A stretch of 37,527 nucleotides of DNA, from the IMG/VR virus record IMGVR_UViG_3300042731_007586, positions 1-37,527 of that record. The stretch is one strand, 5' to 3'. The position numbers and the translations under genes were made by a program. A model generated the notes under the pieces. The model was not told where the DNA came from, searched no databases, and was given only the letters and a program-made list of their open reading frames with translations. This DNA is from a virus. This document shows positions 32,607 through 37,527 of this stretch, one piece after another. The stretch's first letter is position 1; each line of letters opens with the position of its first letter.

Positions 32607-34958
32607 TTAATACCCTGATTCGGAATCTGAAGTTGAATCTGATTCGTTTACATATTGATTATACTCTATACCTTTTTCTTCTAAATATTTCTCAATTATT
32701 CGGTTTCTTAGTTGATACTCTGAATTCAATTCTTCGGCTTCAGCTCTGTTTTGCGGCTTTAATGAGTCCATTGAATACTTTGCGACAGTATCCCCTCCTT
32801 CTGCAAAAGATTTTTTACTTTTTTCAATATAATCATCTTTAAATTTAATAGCTTTTTCCAACGCTAAGCTTTTATTACTCATAAGACTACCTATAAAATA
32901 ATAAAATTCAAATTCGTAATTAGGCTCTTCATGCCAAGGCTCATCTGTAGTATCTAAAAGAACTGACCAACCTCTATATTCAAGCCTTTCTTTCATGAAC
33001 AAAATTTCTTTATTTAAATCTTTCAAGGTAGTATACTTGTATTGGGAATTTTGCTCAAAGGTTGGCGTTGCTCCGTATCTATATGGATTTAGTCTTCCAG
33101 TGATGGTGGTTGTTTGTGGTTGTTGCTGTAGGTGAGATTTTAGATCTTCTGGGAAAACTCCTAATTTTGATTCGTTTTCTAAACACCAAGCCGAAAAAGT
33201 AGGCACCTGATGTGTCCCAGTGTAAATAACTGCATTATCTGGGCCATTACGAGGTTTTTGGCTTATCCCATTGAAAAAGCCCCCTATTTTGTTAGACATC
33301 ATGCAAGTATACAAAGCTTGGTGTATGCCTGTTTGATTTAAGTCATTAGCAGATACATCTAAATGTTGTAGTTTAAAATTATTTATAAATGCAGGAATGG
33401 TCCCGCGTGGGAATATGTGGTCAACGCTGTAATCAAATAGATCGTTTTTCCAATAATCGCATCTAGCATATTCTGGCACATCTTTATACATATATCTGTG
33501 GGCGTAGCCAGAGCTTTGAAGGTGCAAATTTTTATTAAGCTTACTAGTTGTATGATACTCATTCAAAAATGATATATTTGATCCACTGAAATTTAAAAAC
33601 CTTAATTCTGGTAATGAGTGAGGGTGAGCATGCCAGTATTTAAAGTTTTCGCAATTAATTATATGTATTTGGCGTACCGTTTGAATGGATCTAATATTCA
33701 TATTTGGTACCCTGAAAGCTTTAAAATCAGGAACATTATTCCACCTAAGTAACGAAAATCTATCATATTTGTGTCCCCAAAATGTATGTGGAGCTCCGTA
33801 TTGAAAGCCAAATTCTTTTTTATAAGTACTTTCGTCAGCCCACATAATTTGAGGGTAATCTAGAGATTCAGATAGAGTTTCATTTTCAACCTCTTCGAAA
33901 TCAAAAGACTCCTTTACATCTACTATATGCAGGGGTTTTTGGGCATTTTCAATATCAACAACATCGTCAAAAACAACCTTAAAAGTTTTTCTCACATGTT
34001 GCTTTTGAATTTCTTGAGGCATTACGATAGTATCAGAAGGTTCGTAGAAGGTTCCAGTTATTTGGTACTCTTCATTCCCTTCTCTAGGTAAAAAATGATC
34101 AAGGACAGGAACATTAAGAGGACTACAAACTCTTCCTATAGACATATCATAAACCATACATTCAGCAGAAATATAGGAAGCTATATTTCTGTTAAGATCA
34201 GCTCCGTCTACCGAAACACCTAACTCATAAACACCTGTTTTGTGATACCTTAATATACACGTTTCATAAGAATCATCATCGCCTGGGGTTGTAATAAGTT
34301 CACCGCTAATGAAATTTTTATCTGTTTGGTATTGTTCTCTAATAAGCAAGTTCCCTCTATAACCTTTAGATTTTGCTTGTATTAAAAAAGGGCCGAACCT
34401 AGGCTGATCTAAGGATCCTACTTTTGAAACATGCCAACCACTTGATCCGCTAACTAGATCTTCATCTATAATTTTTTGAATTTCAAAAGCTGTATAAGAA
34501 TAATTTATGGGTCTACTAATATACTCCTTTTGTGGTTCTTCGTCGGCAGCCACGTAAGATAATTGAAAGCTATTACTCTGAAGTTTTTTATAATGCTCAG
34601 CTGTATCGGGCTCAATAATTGCATGCATAAACCCTTTTGCTATCTTCATATTAAGAGCAAGCCAAGAACTATCTTCATTTAAGTCAGAAGCATCAAAACT
34701 ATCGTTTTCGTAATTATTTGGATCCCTCCAAGAATCTCTAGAAGAATTGGTTTCTCCAAATATATCTTTTTGATTCATTATTTCATCATAGGATACATTA
34801 AATGCTTTTGAAATTTTCTTTAAATAATAATCTGGTCTTTCTGTAAGGGCTTTCAGGGTGACTGGGTCTCCTTTTTTCCATGATGGATTTCTGTTGCTTA
34901 TAGCTCCAGCGCCAGCTCTTATAACTCCGCCACCAGTTTTTATATTTATTGTAGACAT
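32607..34958 (-). CDS. Leucine-rich-repeat protein on the minus strand
   Basis: A 783-residue protein. I use the ATG at 34958 rather than a TTG one codon upstream. The N-terminus is Gly-rich (TGGGVIRAGAGA). The region from about 100 to 400 is mixed beta, without recognised motifs. Residues about 430-545 hold leucine-rich-repeat units: VRQIHIINCENFKYW, LPELRFLNFSGSNIS and FKLQHLDVSANDLN, with about 60 residues between the second and third. A later segment (EILFMKERLEYRGWSVLLD) has the L-x-x-RGW-x-V ending that I recall closing LRR regions in some phage and bacterial surface proteins. The C-terminus is a helical, charged tail. A binding role, perhaps adhesion or receptor recognition, is likely. 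It is transcribed divergently from 35016 and heads a two-gene minus-strand operon. Confidence 0.65.
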   Translation of the reverse strand: MSTINIKTGGGVIRAGAGAISNRNPSWKKGDPVTLKALTERPDYYLKKISKAFNVSYDEIMNQKDIFGETNSSRDSWRDPNNYENDSFDASDLNEDSSWLALNMKIAKGFMHAIIEPDTAEHYKKLQSNSFQLSYVAADEEPQKEYISRPINYSYTAFEIQKIIDEDLVSGSSGWHVSKVGSLDQPRFGPFLIQAKSKGYRGNLLIREQYQTDKNFISGELITTPGDDDSYETCILRYHKTGVYELGVSVDGADLNRNIASYISAECMVYDMSIGRVCSPLNVPVLDHFLPREGNEEYQITGTFYEPSDTIVMPQEIQKQHVRKTFKVVFDDVVDIENAQKPLHIVDVKESFDFEEVENETLSESLDYPQIMWADESTYKKEFGFQYGAPHTFWGHKYDRFSLLRWNNVPDFKAFRVPNMNIRSIQTVRQIHIINCENFKYWHAHPHSLPELRFLNFSGSNISFLNEYHTTSKLNKNLHLQSSGYAHRYMYKDVPEYARCDYWKNDLFDYSVDHIFPRGTIPAFINNFKLQHLDVSANDLNQTGIHQALYTCMMSNKIGGFFNGISQKPRNGPDNAVIYTGTHQVPTFSAWCLENESKLGVFPEDLKSHLQQQPQTTTITGRLNPYRYGATPTFEQNSQYKYTTLKDLNKEILFMKERLEYRGWSVLLDTTDEPWHEEPNYEFEFYYFIGSLMSNKSLALEKAIKFKDDYIEKSKKSFAEGGDTVAKYSMDSLKPQNRAEAEELNSEYQLRNRIIEKYLEEKGIEYNQYVNESDSTSDSESGY

Positions 34959-34960
34959 CA

Positions 34961-34976
34961 AATATATTATACACTA
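34961..34976 (-). promoter_or_regulatory. Candidate promoter for the minus-strand operon
   Basis: On the minus strand the sequence TAGTGTATAATATATT lies two bases before the ATG at 34958. It combines the recurring AGTGTA word with a perfect TATAAT (34971 down to 34966). The last T is eight bases from the start codon, so a transcript from it would have almost no leader, and no Shine-Dalgarno sequence is present. The divergent arrangement requires some promoter between 34958 and 35016. Confidence 0.4.
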
Positions 34977-34998
34977 GATTGATTAAAAAACCATTTTA

Positions 34999-35015
34999 AA
35001 GTGTAAATTATTGTT
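34999..35015 (+). promoter_or_regulatory. AAGTGTA element upstream of tube-like paralog 4
   Basis: AAGTGTAAATTATTGTT directly precedes the ATG at 35016, with no Shine-Dalgarno sequence. It is nearly a copy of the element before the next gene (36154). If TAAATT at 35004-35009 acts as a -10 box, transcription would start at or next to the ATG. The minus-strand operon just upstream means this gene needs its own promoter. Confidence 0.4.
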
Positions 35016-36161
35016 ATGGTAAATAATTCCATATTAAGGTATAATTCAGCGAGATTATTTGGTCAATCTAGAACAGCTGGGGAAACATTGAATCCAATAT
35101 CTTTAGTGACTGATTTTGAGTTTGGTTTCAATATAAAAAGGGAAACTATAAAATCTGTTGGATATAGTGAGGTATTGAGGCCTATAGTATCAAATCAAAG
35201 GCCATATTTAAGCTTTTCTTATTTCCTTTCTGATGTAGATAATGAGAAGTTATTTAGAATGCCAGTTACCGCAAAAGAAGCGGTGGAAGAAAAAATACCA
35301 ATATTTACGGGTCTAGAGCCTATGGATTTGTTTTTTCTTTCTACAGAAACTGGAGATGACCTAGAATTTGTCGATCAAAACGAATTGTCCGCATGTATTT
35401 TCACGGAAGCTTTTATGACTTCATATAGCATGGAAATAATGACAACGGGAGTCGTTAAGGTTAGTGTATCTTTTGAAGCTGAAAATGTAAGGTATGAAAA
35501 ATTTAAAAACTTATCTGGTTATAAATTCATAGATTATGACGTAGAGGACTTACAAATAACAACAAGAACAGAATTTGAACTTAATGACGGAATTGAAGAT
35601 ATCAATTTAGGTGTTGGGGGGTTTTCGGTCCAAGGAAGATTGCAATCATTTAATTTTGCAGCAAATATACCAAATAAAACGCTTTATGATTTTGGGCAGA
35701 CTTTTCACAAAAAAGATATAAAATTTCCAATAGAAGGGAGAATATCCACTAAAGCCTTTATAAGTAAGCAGTTAGAGGGAGATTTAAATAATATACTTTG
35801 CTCGGACAGGGGGGTTGATTTTGTTTTTTCAAACTTTAGAGAAAGTTGTGATAACCCTGGTTATGATAATAACAAATCTGGGTTTTTATTTAAAGACGCG
35901 AGGATATCTTCTCAAAAGTATTCATTGAACTCGTCTAAAGGCAATTATTTCGTAGCAGATTTAAATTTTATTATATACATAACCAGAGAGAAGGGTGTTT
36001 ATATTTCCCAACACATAGTTGAAAATACTCAAGTTTTTCAAGGGGAGGACCCTAGTGAAATTTTAAATTTAGTACTAGAGTCTGCTGACGGAAGTGGAAT
36101 TCTATCAGAATTAGCTGGAAATATGATTTCTTCCATGAAGGAATTAAGAAACAAAGTGTAA
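35016..36161 (+). CDS. Tail-tube-like protein (paralog 4)
   Basis: A 381-residue protein whose two halves match the major tail protein in order. First comes VTDFEFGFNIKRETI, then a Gly, a Pro, LSFSYFLSDVDNEKLF (tube: SANYSFTINRTD, NLDFTYYPTDGFNERNLGF). Then come LQSFNFAANIP, GDLNNIL, FVFSNFRESC, FKDARISSQKY and a final strand (tube: IQNFSLSMP, GNLANLL, IRIKIKGQNSC, FKGARIDSES). It lacks the tube's 190-residue N-terminal insertion and adds a C-terminal helix (LSELAGNMISSMKELRNKV). Its place next to a tail fibre gene, away from the tape measure, suggests an alternative tube subunit, a fibre-attachment collar or a tip ring. It has no Shine-Dalgarno sequence, and an AAGTGTA element touches its start. 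Confidence 0.65.
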   Translation: MVNNSILRYNSARLFGQSRTAGETLNPISLVTDFEFGFNIKRETIKSVGYSEVLRPIVSNQRPYLSFSYFLSDVDNEKLFRMPVTAKEAVEEKIPIFTGLEPMDLFFLSTETGDDLEFVDQNELSACIFTEAFMTSYSMEIMTTGVVKVSVSFEAENVRYEKFKNLSGYKFIDYDVEDLQITTRTEFELNDGIEDINLGVGGFSVQGRLQSFNFAANIPNKTLYDFGQTFHKKDIKFPIEGRISTKAFISKQLEGDLNNILCSDRGVDFVFSNFRESCDNPGYDNNKSGFLFKDARISSQKYSLNSSKGNYFVADLNFIIYITREKGVYISQHIVENTQVFQGEDPSEILNLVLESADGSGILSELAGNMISSMKELRNKV

Positions 36162-36170
36162 GTATTATTA
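36154..36170 (+). promoter_or_regulatory. AAGTGTA element upstream of the tail fibre gene
   Basis: AAGTGTAAGTATTATTA at 36154-36170 spans the stop of the upstream gene and runs straight into the ATG of the tail fibre. It strongly resembles the element at 34999, and its second half (AAGTATTATTAAT) reappears exactly at 16548 ahead of the gpL-like gene. The role may be promoter or translation initiation; this is inferred from recurrence only. Confidence 0.3.
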
Positions 36171-37527
36171 ATGGCCATAGATAGAAAAATATCAGACTTG
36201 GACAACCTTCCAGGGTTGCAATTTACTCCACCACAAGATGGCGACTATTTTCTAATAGCCAGAGAGGATGTAAATAACTATAAATTAAGTTATACTAGGC
36301 TCGCCGATCAGATGAGGAAGGATGTTGTTTTTACAACAGGCGACCAGACCATAGAAGGGCAAAAAACCTTTGATGAAGCAATAATAGGGAACCTAGAAGG
36401 GTACTCAAAATATGTAAGAAATGGCTTGTATATAACTGGAGATCAAGAGGTTGGGGGAATAAAAACTTTTACCGAGTTTATTCTTGGAAATATAAGCGGA
36501 AATCTTTCAGGAACAGCTCAATATGTAGTAAGTGGAGTATATCAAACTGGAGATCAAACTATATATGGAGTTAAATCTTTTGAAGACGATATATTTATAA
36601 GTGGGAAATCTTTGGATTCTCACATCAAGTATGTTATATCTAACAGTAATTCAGATTTATCTGACAAAATATCAAGTGGAGTTTTTGTTACTGGGGATCA
36701 ATATATTAGTGGGATAAAAAGCTTTGATTCTTTTATTAGCGGAAATGTAAGCGGAAACCTTTCAGGCACAGCGCTTTATGTCCAGAGTGGTGTATATACT
36801 AGCGGCGATCAAAGTATTGAAGGTAGGAAAGATTTCCAGGGAGATCTTTTTATAAGCGGAAAACCATTTACGGATTATAGTACAAAACTATCTCCAGAAG
36901 ATGTTCTTGTAATAACTGGTCATGATCAAGTAATAACTGGTAAAAAGGTCTTTTACGATAGCTTGATTCCGTCAGGAGGAATAACAACAACTGGTGAAGA
37001 AAGAAGCTTATTAATAAAAGATCATTTGACCAATGTTGGTTATGTTCCAGACGAAGCTTTAACAATAGCTTTTCCTAGTGGTGTTTATGTAACTGGATCA
37101 GACTTCCATGTAGAGGGTAAAATATATGCAGGCGAAATTGAATCTGTAGACTCCATAGCTGGAGACTCTGGGGCTATGGTTCTCACAGATGGCAGAGACC
37201 CCGCTCTGTTTGAAGGTCCCGAAGAAAGTTTAACAATGGCTTTTCAGAGCGGTGTATTCATCACTGGCTCAGACCTTCACGTAGAAGGTAAAATATATGC
37301 GGGTGAAATCGATGCGGTAGACTCCATAGCTGGAGACTCTGGGGCTATGGTTCTCACAGATGGTAGAGATCCAGCCCTGTTTGAAGGTCCCGAAGAAAGT
37401 TTAACCATGGCTTTTCAGAGCGGTGTATTCATCACTGGCTCAGACCTTCACGTAGAGGGTAAAATATATGCGGGTGAAATCGATGCGGTAGACTCCATAG
37501 CTGGAGAATCTGGATCTATGGTTCTCA
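36171..37527 (+). CDS. Tail fibre protein with TGDQ and 57-residue repeats (partial, runs off the end)
   Basis: An open frame from ATG at 36171 to the window end, 452 residues so far. The N-terminus (RKISDLDNLPG, DGDYFLIAREDVNNYKLSY) looks like the virion-attachment part of marine-type tail fibres. Six repeats of the form TGDQ-x-I-x-G-x-K-x-F follow between about residues 55 and 265 (for example TGDQTIEGQKTF, TGDQTIYGVKSF, SGDQSIEGRKDF; the last is divergent, GHDQVITGKKVF). Spacer strands such as GNLSGTAQYV and GNLSGTALYV lie between them. From residue 293 a second repeat type of exactly 57 residues begins. Repeats of this kind usually build a trimeric beta-rich shaft, with the receptor-binding tip beyond the window. 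It starts ten bases after the upstream stop. Confidence 0.8.
   Translation, partial: MAIDRKISDLDNLPGLQFTPPQDGDYFLIAREDVNNYKLSYTRLADQMRKDVVFTTGDQTIEGQKTFDEAIIGNLEGYSKYVRNGLYITGDQEVGGIKTFTEFILGNISGNLSGTAQYVVSGVYQTGDQTIYGVKSFEDDIFISGKSLDSHIKYVISNSNSDLSDKISSGVFVTGDQYISGIKSFDSFISGNVSGNLSGTALYVQSGVYTSGDQSIEGRKDFQGDLFISGKPFTDYSTKLSPEDVLVITGHDQVITGKKVFYDSLIPSGGITTTGEERSLLIKDHLTNVGYVPDEALTIAFPSGVYVTGSDFHVEGKIYAGEIESVDSIAGDSGAMVLTDGRDPALFEGPEESLTMAFQSGVFITGSDLHVEGKIYAGEIDAVDSIAGDSGAMVLTDGRDPALFEGPEESLTMAFQSGVFITGSDLHVEGKIYAGEIDAVDSIAGESGSMVL
37047..37527 (+). repeat. 171-bp in-frame tandem repeats in the tail fibre gene
   Basis: Units start at 37047, 37218 and 37389, exactly 171 bases (57 codons) apart. 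The third is cut by the window edge. Units 2 and 3 differ at only about five of 139 comparable bases. Unit 1 is more diverged in its first third but nearly identical further on (CTCCATAGCTGGAGACTCTG and the following bases). The period keeps the reading frame. Such identity at DNA level points to recent duplication or ongoing homogenisation, and copy number may vary between isolates. Confidence 0.93.

Noticed and set aside
34959-34961. TTG one codon upstream as the start of the minus-strand LRR gene
   Set aside because: A normal ATG follows immediately at 34958, and no ribosome-binding site favours the TTG.
34959-34966. Bacteroidetes-type -7 box (TA-x-x-TTTG) next to the minus-strand start
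   Set aside because: TATATTTG touches the ATG, so transcription would begin inside the gene, and no matching -33 TTTG element was found at the other starts. It is not evidence for the host.
1-37527. tRNA genes, CRISPR arrays, insertion sequences, integrase or attachment sites
   Set aside because: None is visible. Nearly all DNA is coding for structural proteins, and the gaps are too short and AT-rich for such elements.

Overview
This window is the tail module of a large tailed double-stranded DNA phage, or a prophage copy of one. It is AT-rich: arginine is mostly AGA, lysine mostly AAA, and G+C looks to be about one third. A lambda-type set of tail genes is present in lambda order: major tail protein, tape measure, then M-, L-, K-, I- and J-like tail-tip proteins. 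No sheath or baseplate-wedge gene is visible. This indicates a siphovirus with a long non-contractile tail. The L/K/I/J tip suggests a Gram-negative host. The protein style reminds me of marine or freshwater metagenomic phages, but that is memory only and the host cannot be named.

Layout. Positions 1-1613 hold the 3' end of a head or neck gene and two probable head-tail joining or tail-completion genes. Positions 1709-3469 hold the major tail tube protein, closed by a strong intrinsic terminator at 3491-3518. Positions 3577-13998 encode one giant 3,473-residue tape measure protein. Positions 14000-18600 are a tightly packed tip operon: two tail-tube-like paralogs, a gpM-like protein with a probable tandem domain, a gpL-like iron-sulfur protein with an inserted carbohydrate-binding-like domain, a minimal gpK-like JAMM protein and a gpI-like protein. 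Positions 18603-27242 encode a 2,879-residue gpJ-like receptor-binding protein with four FN3-type domains. Positions 27252-31496 carry a 53-residue coupled gene and a 1,358-residue protein with a long helical hairpin. Positions 31501-34958 carry two minus-strand genes, one with leucine-rich repeats. Positions 35016-37527 return to the plus strand with a fourth tail-tube-like paralog and a tail fibre that runs off the window end with near-identical 171-bp tandem repeats. Every stretch without a gene is shorter than about 110 bases.

The most unusual object is the tape measure. Between its TP901-type core and its coiled-coil rod sits an insert of about 850 residues. It is cut into modules by six short motifs (G-h-[VI]-P-N-[YF]-A type). 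One module is a recognisable GNAT acetyltransferase, and two others are divergent copies of each other. The tape measure occupies the tail lumen and leaves it with the DNA, so this looks like a cargo or effector cassette threaded into a structural protein. Other points: four paralogous tail-tube proteins, no G/GT chaperone pair between tube and tape genes, and a recurring AAGTGTA element just upstream of at least four, possibly five, tail gene starts.
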